This document shows, in pieces, positions 23,884 through 33,231 of a stretch of DNA of 43,886 bases; within the stretch, counting starts at the first letter, position 1, and the number at the start of each line of letters is the position of its first letter. The notes under the pieces are model-generated. The model did no database searches, was not told the origin of the DNA, and saw only the letters and a program-made list of their open reading frames with translations. The stretch is taken from positions 1-43,886 of the IMG/VR virus record IMGVR_UViG_3300017971_000425; one strand, written 5' to 3'. The translations under genes and the position numbers were made by a program. The stretch is from a virus.

Positions 23884-25361
23884 TGGCCCAGAGAATACTT
23901 AAAAACAATACTGCAAGTGCAGTGGTCATCAGCGACACTGGATATACCGTTCCCGCATCCGGGCAACTTGTCATACCTCCTCAGATATACGGTCTGTTCG
24001 AGGGTTCAGCGGATGTTCTCACTTATGTAACAGACAAGGCGGTCAGTCCAGACCCCAATCCTGTAAGCACTCTTACTGTAAACGATGGAACATACGATCT
24101 TCAAATAAATGAGGGAGTTCGGCTGATTCAGGGTGGTTTTTCGAGGACGATTGCAGACAAGGACGATCCTACGGTAAAGGCTGCTGTGACTTCAGGCCAG
24201 TCATCCTCCGAGTTCAACAACAGGTTGACGGTTGAGACAATCATGGCCGGTCTGGATTCGCTTGCCGTGTTGAGAAGAATCAATTCTGTTGTTCGATCAG
24301 ATGGGTTGACAGCAATGGCTGTTGACAGTCGGACGGTGGTGGAGTCCACGTTCGGCTTCGATCAGAATCCAGATTCTTTTTTCAGAATAGTAAATACCGG
24401 AAGTGCGGGTTGCACATGGACAATCTACATAGCGGGAACGTCCAATGATCCGTCAACTCCAGATCGAGATTTACCTCCATATACAAAAATATTCACCATT
24501 CAAGCGGGTGAGGTTGGAGATGAAATTGCGCTTCGTGACAGAATCATTCAGGAGCTGAACGCAGATTCAACTTTCAAACAAACACTTGGAATGAAGGCGC
24601 AAAAGGCTACCGACAGGTCTATAGTCCACATATTAAGTGATTCATTCAGTTTATCCGGTGAGTTTTACGAAAGGCCGAATGCAGGGGATTTCAGCGTAAC
24701 AATAGGTGGAACACCGTCTGATGGTGTGGTGGTTGTCGGTTTCGACAATCTCATATCAAGATCAAAGCCGGTTTCGATTTCACGGGATTTCGATTCACCC
24801 CACCGGCTCGGTTTGTTCGGCATCACCGGACAGGTGCAGGTCACTGCGAAAGATTTAGACGATTTATTTATAGAAAATGCGACACTGAACGCTGATAACG
24901 TGACAACCTCCATGTTGGTCAACGGTTCTCTTGCCTCACCGAAAATATTTGAGGTTCCAGCTCAGACGACAACGGATGTTTTCATCGAGGAAATAAGGTT
25001 TTACGGCAGGGGAAACGGTATAAAATACAACAATTTTCTCAGTCAGAACTCTCCCCTGACCAATGGCTTGGAGGTTCACATAAAATCTGACAACACGATC
25101 ACCTCCCTTCCGGTTATAAAAAACACAGCGGATTTCAAAAACAAATTTTCTTTCGGTCAGGGCGCATCCGGTTTCAGTCTGGACATTACGGTCGGAGAGG
25201 ATGAGTTTCTAGCGGTTTTCGATTTCAACAATCCTTTTATTTTGCGTGTAGAGGGAACGTTTTCAATCGATGACTACATCCAAATACACGTTCATGACAA
25301 TTTGACTTCAGGTATCAGCGAATTTGAGTTTATAGCAAAAGGTTTTGAAAAGGAGCCATAA
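23883..25361 (+). CDS. Large virion protein (492 aa)
   Basis: The N-terminus (KNNTASAVVISDTGYTVPASGQLVIPPQIY, residues 7-36) matches an attachment-type domain seen in several phage structural proteins, with a Thr/Val-rich strand pattern. The middle (150-330) and C-terminal thirds are beta-rich with Asn/Gly turns. No enzyme motif is visible. AGGGGA precedes the start, which shares a base with the previous stop. It is probably a neck, collar or fibre component. Confidence 0.6.
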   Translation: MAQRILKNNTASAVVISDTGYTVPASGQLVIPPQIYGLFEGSADVLTYVTDKAVSPDPNPVSTLTVNDGTYDLQINEGVRLIQGGFSRTIADKDDPTVKAAVTSGQSSSEFNNRLTVETIMAGLDSLAVLRRINSVVRSDGLTAMAVDSRTVVESTFGFDQNPDSFFRIVNTGSAGCTWTIYIAGTSNDPSTPDRDLPPYTKIFTIQAGEVGDEIALRDRIIQELNADSTFKQTLGMKAQKATDRSIVHILSDSFSLSGEFYERPNAGDFSVTIGGTPSDGVVVVGFDNLISRSKPVSISRDFDSPHRLGLFGITGQVQVTAKDLDDLFIENATLNADNVTTSMLVNGSLASPKIFEVPAQTTTDVFIEEIRFYGRGNGIKYNNFLSQNSPLTNGLEVHIKSDNTITSLPVIKNTADFKNKFSFGQGASGFSLDITVGEDEFLAVFDFNNPFILRVEGTFSIDDYIQIHVHDNLTSGISEFEFIAKGFEKEP

Positions 25362-25981
25362 TGAGTGCAAGTTTTATTCCTCCTGTGGATGAGAACAAAA
25401 GGCCGGTATACAAAATGGAGCTGGCTGGACCGGACATGCTTTATGAACCGAGGGCGTTTAACTGGACTACCGCAAAGAACGGTAGTCTATACAACAGGGG
25501 ACCGACTGGTTCCGGTGCTACACCGGCAACGGTTGAAGGCATGGACGATATCGGTGATGCGGCCATGAAGTTTTACAATTCATCTGGAACGGAGCTTACG
25601 CAAGGCGACAGTGAAACCGACGAAGACTTTCAAACAAGGCTTTACGCAAATTGCACCATGACCGATGTGGTTTGGACGCCAACGTATGATAGAAAGTGTC
25701 TCGGTGCGGTGATTTCGTGCCACAACAGACCGACAAGCGCAGCGTATTTTTGGGCCTATGTTGACCTGACATCTGTTGGCGGAGGTTTGATCGGATATAC
25801 ACCGGGAGGCATTCCTCTTCATATGATGGGCGAGGACTACATGTTAAAGATAGATGGAAGAGTTGTTCCTGAAACTGCTTTGCCTTCAGGAATACCATTG
25901 GTTTTCAAGGTGGTTCATGACATTCTCGTGGAGGCCGACCATCCGAGCATGTTGGTTTTTTTAGAACAGTTTAGGGCGTGA
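25361..25981 (+). CDS. Virion protein (206 aa)
   Basis: The protein is beta-rich with Trp/Tyr-rich turns, a PPVD...PVYKMEL opening and an acidic segment at residues 78-90. The C-terminal part (150-206) has strands typical of structural proteins. AAAAGGAG precedes the start and overlaps the previous stop as TAATG. Function is unknown; linkage to the preceding gene suggests they form one substructure. Confidence 0.55.
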   Translation: MSASFIPPVDENKRPVYKMELAGPDMLYEPRAFNWTTAKNGSLYNRGPTGSGATPATVEGMDDIGDAAMKFYNSSGTELTQGDSETDEDFQTRLYANCTMTDVVWTPTYDRKCLGAVISCHNRPTSAAYFWAYVDLTSVGGGLIGYTPGGIPLHMMGEDYMLKIDGRVVPETALPSGIPLVFKVVHDILVEADHPSMLVFLEQFRA

Positions 25982-25982
25982 T

Positions 25983-26498
25983 ATGCATATATATTTCGTG
26001 ACCAATGACAAGTGGTGGTCTAAACTTCACAGGTGGGGGCTGAATGAAAAATCAACTCACTTGGGCCTTTGTTTTTTCAAAGACGAACTGGACATCATAG
26101 TTGACTGCACCAAGCCTCACGGCAAGGTCTATCATGCAGACTACTGGTTCACCAAATACAGGATGGTTTATCATCTTGAAGTGGAGTGTCCGAGGTCGAT
26201 AGAGCATCATCTTTTGAGGGATGCAATTGAAATGTCATCCATGACACCCTATGACTGGGGAGCTTATTTCTACTATATCATGATGGTTTTTCGTTTGAAG
26301 TTGTGCGGCAAGCCGCTGCCTGAGAGAAACATGTGGGGCGGGCATGGCAGGTGGTGCACCGAGATCATAGATTCAATGTTTTTCTATTTTCAAGCAAAGG
26401 GAATAAGGTTGGATTGGGGAACCTATGACATGAAGACACCAGAAGACCTCTACGATGAATTGAAACAGTTTAATGATGTTATAGAGCATAAAGTATGA
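25983..26498 (+). CDS. Permuted NlpC/P60-like papain-fold peptidase
   Basis: The 171-residue protein has the order of permuted NlpC/P60 (YiiX-like) enzymes: an early His in STHLGL (H26) with acidic residues in the following strands, then PYDWGAYFYYIMM, and finally GRWCTEIID with C125 in the place of the fCSEL nucleophile motif. Such enzymes cleave amide bonds in peptidoglycan peptides, or act as acyltransferases. Signal peptide and membrane segment are absent. AGGGCG precedes the start. Within the virion block it may be a head-, neck- or tail-associated wall hydrolase. Confidence 0.62.
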   Translation: MHIYFVTNDKWWSKLHRWGLNEKSTHLGLCFFKDELDIIVDCTKPHGKVYHADYWFTKYRMVYHLEVECPRSIEHHLLRDAIEMSSMTPYDWGAYFYYIMMVFRLKLCGKPLPERNMWGGHGRWCTEIIDSMFFYFQAKGIRLDWGTYDMKTPEDLYDELKQFNDVIEHKV

Positions 26499-27052
26499 GT
26501 ATGAACAGATTGACATTTGCGGAACGCGACAAGTTTGCCAAAGGGTTTGCTGAAACCATTGGATACGAAATACCAAGATATTATTTCTCCTTTCAAAATG
26601 TCTGGGTTGACTATTGCCCGATGTGCAACGAATATCATGCTGGTTTTGCCTTGATAAAAAATAATTGTCCAAGAACCTTGAAACAGATTCCCATACCTTC
26701 CATCATTAGGAAATATGAAGGAAAGGTCACAGAGCTGACGGGTTTTTTCATTAAAAAGAAAGACAATTACATTCGTTTCATGTTGAGGTTTGCATTTGAG
26801 GTCATCAAGGACAGGAACTGGCTTTACATATATGCATATGATAAAGAAAACAAGAGCCTTGAAAAATACTACTCGGTTGCAAAACCGTACCGCATTTACA
26901 GCGGAAAGCCGGATGCACTACCCGGACATCCGACTGATCTTTCAGATGAGAATATAGAGGTGGCAACAAAGATAGGAATTCTGCGAATAATTGCCCAAAG
27001 GTGCTGGAAACATGCAACTAGAAAATACCTGTTTAGAAAAAGATGGAAATAG
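26495..27052 (+). CDS. Unknown protein with CxxC (185 aa)
   Basis: The start overlaps the preceding stop as ATGA. A CPMC pair lies at about residues 41-44, and the N-terminal half is aromatic rich; the last 30 residues are basic. Only one CxxC is visible, so a zinc site would need a partner. Coupling to the peptidase-like gene suggests related function, but no family was recognised. Confidence 0.58.
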   Translation: MSMNRLTFAERDKFAKGFAETIGYEIPRYYFSFQNVWVDYCPMCNEYHAGFALIKNNCPRTLKQIPIPSIIRKYEGKVTELTGFFIKKKDNYIRFMLRFAFEVIKDRNWLYIYAYDKENKSLEKYYSVAKPYRIYSGKPDALPGHPTDLSDENIEVATKIGILRIIAQRCWKHATRKYLFRKRWK

Positions 27053-27100
27053 TAAACTAAGAATTTAGAAAGCTGAAGCAAATCATGATGGGCGCATGTA

Positions 27101-29242
27101 ATGGCAGCAGGAATAAGAATAAAATCGGGAGATCCGCTACAGCTCGGATACCTGTTCGAGGATGGAAATGCCTCTTTATATGTCAGGGCGCATGTTTATA
27201 ATTCGTCCGATGTTGAGGTGTCAGGCAGTCCCTTCAATCTCGCACACATAGCAAACGGATATTTTACTAATACGGCCTACAGTCCGTCTGACGGATATTA
27301 CAAGGCGGTATACATTCCATATGAGGATGCAGGGTACACGATTCAGGCATCATACAGCCAAGAAGAGGATGTTTACTCGGTCCTCTCAACCGATGTTGAT
27401 GAAGAGGCGATAGCTCAAGCAGTATGGAATGCACCTGATATATGCACAAACAACAATATTGCAGATTCTGCCGGGTGGTTGTTGTGCAATATACATGCCA
27501 TTGTGGCCGACACGAACAACAAGATAAATACATATCTGTTGCCGCTTCTGGCTCTGTTGCAACAAGTGAATGACCGTGTAGAGGCCGGGGAAATCGCCAA
27601 GGCGGTATGGAATGCGGCAAGGGCTGTCCATCAGGTCACAGGGTCGTTTGGAGAGGCGTTGCAGGGAGTTCTATCGGTTTCAAGGGCGACACTTTTAGAC
27701 AACTTATCGCGACTTGATGTTGTTGTAAGCACAAGGGCCGATCAGATCACTGTTGACCAAATATACATCAATACAGACCAATTAGAGTCGAGATTGACTG
27801 CAGCAAGAGCGGATAATCTTGATTTGTTGGATATTGCAGTTTCCTCCAGATCATCACAAGCCAGTGTTGACGGAAAACCAAACCTTTCCCAGATCGCTGA
27901 TGGCGTATGGGATGAGAATCTTGCGGGGCATCTGACAGCCGGGTCTACGGGCAAGGCGCTGTCGGATGCTTCAGTTCTCTCCATCGATTATGCGGCCATT
28001 GCAGATGCAGTCTGGGATGAATTGAAATCGGGACACAATATTGCAGGTTCATTCGGTTCGCTTCTTGATGTTGCAGTATCGTCAAGGTGCGCCTCGACTG
28101 ACTGCGCCTCGGTCCTGTCTTCGCTCAATGCGCTGCACTTGAAGGTGGACACGTTGCCGACTGCATGCGGAGATGCAACACTGACCATGCAGAATTCAAT
28201 TCTTTCAGCGATTGGAACGAAAGCTTCACAAACCAGTCTTGATTCTGCCATTGCAGGAATAAATGCAATTCCGACCAATCCCCTGTTGGCCAACGATTCT
28301 CGAATCGACCGCTTGGATGCAGATGTTTCTACAAGACTGTCTACATCAGACTTCAATGTCATAAAGGGTGCGGGTTTCAATGCATCCACAGACACGCTGG
28401 AAGCGATCAGGGATGCAATCGGCGCACCCGTTGATCTCAGTCCTGTATTGAACGACTTGAGCGACATCAAGGGAGCAGGTTTCAATACGGGAACGGATTC
28501 ACTTAAAGAAATCCGAATCCAAGTTGATTCGACCAAGGCGAGCGCCGACAATGCAGCGGCAAATGCACTGGATGCATACAATGCCACTGCATCAAGGTCT
28601 TCACAGGCATCAGTTGATGCAATCGCCACCGATGTTTCAGCGATTCCGACCAATCCTCTGTTGGACAATGATTCAAGAATAAACAGACTGGATGCAGATA
28701 TCTCTACAAGGGCTACACAGGTGTCCGTCGATGAAATCAAGGGTTCAGGTTTCAATGCATCGACCGATACCTTGGAGGCGATCAGAAATGCAATTGATGC
28801 ATCAAACTGTTGTTCTTTGGTACTTGCCAATCAGGCAGACATATTGAACAAGCTTGCAGGAACCGCATTGGAGTCAACACTGATAGGTATCATTACCGAT
28901 ATAGCGGCCATTCCTACAAACCCATTGTTGGACAATGATGCAAGGCTCGATCATCTGGATGCAGATATTTCCTCAAGACTTTCAACACCAGACTTTAATA
29001 TAATCAAGGGCGGGGGATTCGACCAAAGCACAGACACATTGGAATCAATCAGTGATAAATTGAACGACATGTGCATTGCGTCCGACCTGAATGCCATATT
29101 GTCCGAACTGGACTTGATAAAGGGAACCGGCTTCCAGACGATAGCTGATTCTCTGAAGGCATTGAATGACAAGGCGATTGCCGACAGGAACGTGTTAAAG
29201 GCCGACCTGACAGCACTCATGTCAACTGGAGAGGGGTTTTAA
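27101..29242 (+). CDS. Repeat-built tail fibre-like protein (713 aa)
   Basis: The protein opens with a beta domain (residues 1-95) and then contains fibre repeats: IADAVWDE-type segments at about 105, 165, 265 and 300, and three copies of IPTNPLLxND-R-LDADxSxR with IKGxGFN and TDTLEAI units in the C-terminal half. Such Ala/Asp/Ser/Thr-rich, low-aromatic repeats form trimeric coiled or beta-helical shafts. There is no clear receptor-tip domain at the C-terminus, so the next gene may provide it. Its SD is weak. It is likely a fibre or whisker. Confidence 0.72.
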   Translation: MAAGIRIKSGDPLQLGYLFEDGNASLYVRAHVYNSSDVEVSGSPFNLAHIANGYFTNTAYSPSDGYYKAVYIPYEDAGYTIQASYSQEEDVYSVLSTDVDEEAIAQAVWNAPDICTNNNIADSAGWLLCNIHAIVADTNNKINTYLLPLLALLQQVNDRVEAGEIAKAVWNAARAVHQVTGSFGEALQGVLSVSRATLLDNLSRLDVVVSTRADQITVDQIYINTDQLESRLTAARADNLDLLDIAVSSRSSQASVDGKPNLSQIADGVWDENLAGHLTAGSTGKALSDASVLSIDYAAIADAVWDELKSGHNIAGSFGSLLDVAVSSRCASTDCASVLSSLNALHLKVDTLPTACGDATLTMQNSILSAIGTKASQTSLDSAIAGINAIPTNPLLANDSRIDRLDADVSTRLSTSDFNVIKGAGFNASTDTLEAIRDAIGAPVDLSPVLNDLSDIKGAGFNTGTDSLKEIRIQVDSTKASADNAAANALDAYNATASRSSQASVDAIATDVSAIPTNPLLDNDSRINRLDADISTRATQVSVDEIKGSGFNASTDTLEAIRNAIDASNCCSLVLANQADILNKLAGTALESTLIGIITDIAAIPTNPLLDNDARLDHLDADISSRLSTPDFNIIKGGGFDQSTDTLESISDKLNDMCIASDLNAILSELDLIKGTGFQTIADSLKALNDKAIADRNVLKADLTALMSTGEGF
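28258..29060 (+). repeat. Intragenic fibre repeats (three main units)
   Basis: Units beginning near 28264, 28639 and 28908 each encode IPTNPLL-ND followed by LDAD and IKG-GF segments. Protein identity is high while third codon positions differ, showing selection on the protein. Recombination between units could change fibre length. Confidence 0.8.
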
Positions 29243-29688
29243 TGGGAACAAGAGCAGAAACACTGGTAGGCGACGATGTGACATTGGGTTTCAGGCATTT
29301 CTACAATGGAATCCTGATGAATGTCGATCATTTCAACCATGTGACCATACTTGACAGGATGGGCCAGCCGGTACACACAATTCCCGCATCCGAGATCGTC
29401 CAGCTTGATGTGGGAACCTATCAGGTGTTGGCACCGGGGTCCGTATTCACTGAAGCGGGGTATTATTCGGATGTATGGAGTTTTGTTCCATCAGCAGGAG
29501 CATCCACAAGAAACCTGAAGTTTCAGATCAATGTGGTGACAGTTTACAGGTCGCAAGATCCCAATTTGCCCAATGCCTTGAGTTGCAATATTGCAGACCT
29601 GACCTCATGCATGCTCAAGACGAGATATCTCTGGCCGGTATGGTCGGTTCTTCAAAACGGGTATTATCTTGCGGATGATGTGCTCTAA
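29242..29688 (+). CDS. Fibre-associated structural protein (148 aa)
   Basis: A beta-sandwich-like pattern runs through residues 8-105 (DDVTLGFRHFY, VTILDRMGQPV, GTYQV, GYYSDVWSF), similar to Ig-like attachment domains. GGAGAGGGG precedes the start, which overlaps the fibre stop as TAATG. A few Cys residues sit near 115-123. It could cap the fibre or connect it to the particle. Confidence 0.58.
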   Translation: MGTRAETLVGDDVTLGFRHFYNGILMNVDHFNHVTILDRMGQPVHTIPASEIVQLDVGTYQVLAPGSVFTEAGYYSDVWSFVPSAGASTRNLKFQINVVTVYRSQDPNLPNALSCNIADLTSCMLKTRYLWPVWSVLQNGYYLADDVL

Positions 29689-29700
29689 CACTTCATCGAT

Positions 29701-30405
29701 GTGGGCATCACCTACATGGAACGAAGGATAAACCAGAAACTAAGGCATACAAGGGTATTAACAAAACCGTATGCCGATTATCAGACACCGCCTAATCCAC
29801 AGCTTGGCACCGATTATGATGAGGATGGCGACTTGATACAGTGGAGCGCCATTGAAAGCCACCATTGGTCAACCATAAGACTTCCACGCACCAATATAAT
29901 CAAAGTGACTGGAGTAAGGGGCGTCTATCAGGGACGGACTGTTTACAGGATTCCGCTTGACTGGATAGAAGGAAATTACCTCAGAAATGGTTTTATAAGA
30001 ATAAGGCCGACAACAACAGGAACGATAAACACACTGGTTGACAATTCGGGCCAGTTTTTGGATGTAACGCTTCTTGAATCGATAGGCAATCAATTCGTAC
30101 CGGGTTTTTGGGCCGTTGACTATGAATACGGTTTCAAGAACGGCTATCTTGCAAAGGAAATATGTGATGCAATAATGAAGAAGGCCGCAATCGGATTGCT
30201 TGACCAGATAGGAATGTCAATCACCAAGGGGCTTGCAAGCAAATCTGCGAGTGCTGACGGACTGAGCAGCAGCATTGGTCTGGTCGCAAATGCCGAAAAA
30301 TCGTTGTTCGGTTCTCTTGTCACCAGATATGAATCCGATTTGCAGGATTTGAATCTGGATGACATGAAGCGAAAATATAAGGGTCCATCTGTTTTCATAC
30401 TTTAA
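29701..30405 (+). CDS. Probable head-tail adaptor or neck protein (up to 234 aa)
   Basis: GTG 29701 or ATG 29716 starts the frame; neither has a good SD. The centre has LPRTNIIKVTGVRGVY, an R-I-P-L-D-W-I segment and IRIRP, a strand order seen in phage neck/adaptor-like proteins. The C-terminal third contains a helix, then SASADGLSSSIGL and a tail ending KYKGPSV, also recurrent in large-phage structural proteins. A structural role is likely; the exact position in the neck is unknown. Confidence 0.55.
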   Translation: MGITYMERRINQKLRHTRVLTKPYADYQTPPNPQLGTDYDEDGDLIQWSAIESHHWSTIRLPRTNIIKVTGVRGVYQGRTVYRIPLDWIEGNYLRNGFIRIRPTTTGTINTLVDNSGQFLDVTLLESIGNQFVPGFWAVDYEYGFKNGYLAKEICDAIMKKAAIGLLDQIGMSITKGLASKSASADGLSSSIGLVANAEKSLFGSLVTRYESDLQDLNLDDMKRKYKGPSVFIL

Positions 30406-30422
30406 GCTTTAAGGGAGATATC

Positions 30423-30668
30423 ATGACTGCATATGACAAATTCGCAAATTTGACAGACGAGCAAAGAAGAAGACTGGACATCATTGAAGGCGAGGGATAC
30501 GGACAGCCTGTTCTTGCCAGACTGATGAATGATGCACTCACACCTTCCGATGAAGCTGCAGCCGTTGCCGACATTGCAACACCTGCAACTGCAACCGCAG
30601 AAGATTGTGCAAACAAGATCAATGAACTGTTGGCCTCTTTGAGAGCCGCTGGAATTTTGGCGAGTTGA
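30423..30668 (+). CDS. Small head-fibre-like protein (81 aa)
   Basis: The C-terminal half (ATAEDCANKINELLASLRAAGILA, in spans) follows the pattern of the C-terminal coiled segment of phage head-fibre or decoration proteins: N-x-L-L-x-x-L-R-x-A-G-I-L. The N-terminal half is acidic and helical. AAGGGAG precedes the start. The assignment is tentative. Confidence 0.5.
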   Translation: MTAYDKFANLTDEQRRRLDIIEGEGYGQPVLARLMNDALTPSDEAAAVADIATPATATAEDCANKINELLASLRAAGILAS

Positions 30669-30669
30669 T

Positions 30670-31512
30670 ATGAGTTTTGGAAACAGACCTACATCAAGGG
30701 GTTCTTTCGACGGTTCATTCAGCCAATATCCGCAAATGGACCGGCGGGAGATTCATGCTTTCATCGATCAGCATTCGGTCGGCGTCAAGTATTGGAAGGC
30801 AATCGAGTGTCCCTGTACGGGAACATGGTCGGGACAGCCTAACCTTGCATGCCATTCGTGTCGTGGATTGGGTTGGTTTTACACCAACAGAGAAAACGAT
30901 CCCAAGTACAACAGAGCGCAGGTAGTTTCCAGACGTTCAAAAGAGGAACAGGCCACTGGCGGTCGGGTAACGACTGGTTATGCATCAATCACATTCAAGC
31001 CGGGAGTTGTTCCCGGTGACGGTGATCTTATTCAGGTCTGCAAGGACAGGGAAGTGGTCAACAACGAATATCACATAGTAGGCGAAAAGCTTACGGACGG
31101 GAGCACAGCCGAGACATTGAGGTTTCGTGATGTGATATGTGTTGAAAAAGTTGTCATGTGGGACAAGACATCAAAGGAAGCGGAAGAGATTGACAGGAAC
31201 AGGTGGAATCTGAATCGAAGCGACAGAAAAATAGACTTTCTTTATCCGGTCGATGTGGGTTCCAAATACAGCGTTAGATATTTGGCCGTTCCTGAATATA
31301 TCGTTCGTGCGGATACCGCAAAACCGCTTCTCAGGGTTGCCCATGACGAAAACCTGCCAGATCCGCAAAGGACTAACACGGATGTCATCTATCCCTATAA
31401 TGTCCAAGCGGTTCGGCTCGACAGGGCCATACTCATGAGGCAGAGGGGCCAGTTTGATTATGACAACAAATCCACCTTCAACAACAAAGATGGCAGGGGG
31501 CCGTTCAAGTGA
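30670..31512 (+). CDS. Virion protein with Cys/Gly zinc site (280 aa)
   Basis: Residues 47-69 hold CPC...ACHSCRGLGWFY, a knuckle resembling a DnaJ-type CxxCxGxG. It is followed by a beta-rich region (100-250) with YHIVGEK and RYLAVPEY strands. It looks like a neck or baseplate wedge protein of unknown family. GGCGAG precedes ATG 30670. It overlaps the next gene by four bases. Confidence 0.58.
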   Translation: MSFGNRPTSRGSFDGSFSQYPQMDRREIHAFIDQHSVGVKYWKAIECPCTGTWSGQPNLACHSCRGLGWFYTNRENDPKYNRAQVVSRRSKEEQATGGRVTTGYASITFKPGVVPGDGDLIQVCKDREVVNNEYHIVGEKLTDGSTAETLRFRDVICVEKVVMWDKTSKEAEEIDRNRWNLNRSDRKIDFLYPVDVGSKYSVRYLAVPEYIVRADTAKPLLRVAHDENLPDPQRTNTDVIYPYNVQAVRLDRAILMRQRGQFDYDNKSTFNNKDGRGPFK

Positions 31513-32285
31513 ATGAAAGATTGCTGAAGGCCAAAAAAAAGGCCAAAAAACACATCGACCGATTGAAAGGCGGGGTTGCGGATAAGTATCATCCAGCAAA
31601 TTTTGATTCTGTTGCACTGAAAGAGGGTATAAAGGTTGAATTGGAACATACTTCCAATGTGAAAATTGCAAGAGAGATTGCTATGGACCATCTTGTTGAG
31701 GACAAAAACTATTACAAAAAATTGAAGCTAATTCACAAGGCAAGGGGATACGGTTTCAATCCTGCCGAAAGGGCGAAAGAATACAAATCCAAAAAGGCCA
31801 AGGCAGATGTGATAGGCACCACATCCAGCGGAAAGTCCATCAATATAAATCCGGGCCATGAAACCCATGCAAAATTCACCAAGGAAGACCACAGGGATGC
31901 TTACAAGGCCCATGCAAAGGCAATTACCACGCACAATCCCTACAAGTCAACATCAGCCGCACTGGACCAGCACAAGACTGCACTCAACCATCATTTCAAA
32001 ATGATGAATGCAGACATGACCAAGGCGAGAAAGAGGAAAAAGAAACATCATATAGCTGGAAAGACATCATCCGGCAAGACAGTCCATGTCTCGCATCATG
32101 GCGCAAACCATCCTTCATATTCCGACTGGAGCAAGCAGGACCACAAGGACGCCATGCACCTGCACCACAAGAGAGTAATGGAATTGGCCGGTAGAATGGG
32201 CAAAAAGAAAAAAAACAGCTTGACAAAAAGACTTTTGGCGCATCACAGCAATTCCGTCCACGGACACCACAAGTTAGGGGGTTAA
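31509..32285 (+). CDS. DUF5661-like, His/Lys-rich duplicated protein (258 aa)
   Basis: Residues 30-75 (ALKEGIKVELEHTS, EIAMDHLVED, YYKKL) match the DUF5661 pattern found in phage proteins. Two related units then follow at about 101-138 and 181-220, each with GxTSSGK and a K-x-DHxDAxxxH segment. The whole protein is unusually rich in His and Lys, fitting a DNA- or metal-binding internal head component. GTG 31509 is the likely start, with AGGGGG about nine bases upstream, overlapping the previous stop. Function is unknown. Confidence 0.6.
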   Translation: MNERLLKAKKKAKKHIDRLKGGVADKYHPANFDSVALKEGIKVELEHTSNVKIAREIAMDHLVEDKNYYKKLKLIHKARGYGFNPAERAKEYKSKKAKADVIGTTSSGKSININPGHETHAKFTKEDHRDAYKAHAKAITTHNPYKSTSAALDQHKTALNHHFKMMNADMTKARKRKKKHHIAGKTSSGKTVHVSHHGANHPSYSDWSKQDHKDAMHLHHKRVMELAGRMGKKKKNSLTKRLLAHHSNSVHGHHKLGG

Positions 32286-32672
32286 ATGGGAGACATACTT
32301 GTTCGGCAGAGCATGGAATTCATGGCTGCCAAAAATCCTTCTTCGGGACAATCCATCTCGATCAAGGATTTTGAATTAAAAAGATCTTTTGAAATCACAG
32401 ACTACAATGAAACCGTTGGAGTGACCTTCGTTGTCGCTGACGGGACAACAGACCAGTCTTTGGGAATGGGAACGATTGCGCTTGGCAAGGCAATGGTGAT
32501 CGAACCTGAATCCGATATAAACATTAAGGTTGTCAATGCGAACGGGACCAGTCAAGATATGGTTTTCAAGGCTGGATACCCAAGTATTTTGAACATGGAA
32601 TTTACTGATGTTCTTGTGTCGAACAATTCAGGACAGGACATCAAGGGTAGATTCTTTGCAGTTGGAGACTGA
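32286..32672 (+). CDS. Small structural protein (128 aa)
   Basis: The protein is beta-rich with Val, Thr and Gly and a helix near residues 5-15; it ends in NNSGQDIKGRFFAVGD. TAGGGGG precedes the start. It resembles small decoration or neck proteins but no family was recognised. Confidence 0.52.
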   Translation: MGDILVRQSMEFMAAKNPSSGQSISIKDFELKRSFEITDYNETVGVTFVVADGTTDQSLGMGTIALGKAMVIEPESDINIKVVNANGTSQDMVFKAGYPSILNMEFTDVLVSNNSGQDIKGRFFAVGD

Positions 32673-32674
32673 CA

Positions 32675-32896
32675 ATGGCAGCAAGATCAAAAGTGACGGA
32701 GATAACAGAAGAGGCCCGGTGCATTGCAAAGAAATTTGGAATATCGGTCATATCAGGCGACCATGCTGGTGAAGCAGGATGTGTTCCGGTGTCTGGAGAG
32801 GATGTGACAATGACATGGCAGAGCGGAATAATGCGCCTGTTGTTATTGCAGATTGAACTATTAAGCAACATTCGTGAAGGCGAATCTCAACCATAA
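32675..32896 (+). CDS. Small unknown protein (73 aa)
   Basis: A central GDHAGEAGCVPVSGED loop is flanked by helices; the last 25 residues are Leu rich (LLLLQIELL) and could be an amphipathic helix or weak membrane segment. GGAGA precedes the start. The function is unknown. Confidence 0.5.
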   Translation: MAARSKVTEITEEARCIAKKFGISVISGDHAGEAGCVPVSGEDVTMTWQSGIMRLLLLQIELLSNIREGESQP

Positions 32897-32906
32897 GGAG
32901 GCTACA

Positions 32907-33221
32907 ATGGCCGTTAGAATGAGAATTAAATCACCATTTCCAACAGGATATAAAAACATAGTCCTAAGCGGCAAAGGCAGGTCGAGAGTAGCCGGAGCCA
33001 ATGGAGTTTTGTTTGACAGGGTTCCATTTGAAGATCCGCATGAACTGACCGTCACCAAGGGATATGTTGACGTTCTGGTTGGCGAACCTTCAGATCCCAA
33101 GCCTGAACTAGATCTGGGCGGTGTATGGCAGTTGGCTGAAAATTCTGTTTCAGAGACATTCAATGGAAACACACTGGTCATATTGGAAAAAGTGGAGTGG
33201 GCAAGAAACAGGTACACATGA
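32907..33221 (+). CDS. Small structural protein (104 aa)
   Basis: ATG 32907 is chosen over ATG 32874 because TAAGGAGG lies six bases upstream. The product has strands RIKSP, KNIVLSG, VLFDRVPF and an acidic, Pro-containing linker at 68-80. It lies in the neck gene block; no family was recognised. Confidence 0.55.
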   Translation: MAVRMRIKSPFPTGYKNIVLSGKGRSRVAGANGVLFDRVPFEDPHELTVTKGYVDVLVGEPSDPKPELDLGGVWQLAENSVSETFNGNTLVILEKVEWARNRYT

Positions 33222-33231
33222 AAGGAATATT

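Noticed and set aside
27988-28830. Minus-strand open frame opposite the fibre repeats
   Set aside because: The repeats of the fibre gene produce a repetitive antisense frame; it has no start signal or partner genes.
28258-29060. CRISPR array
   Set aside because: The repeated units are long, coding and unevenly spaced, with synonymous differences; they have no uniform spacers.
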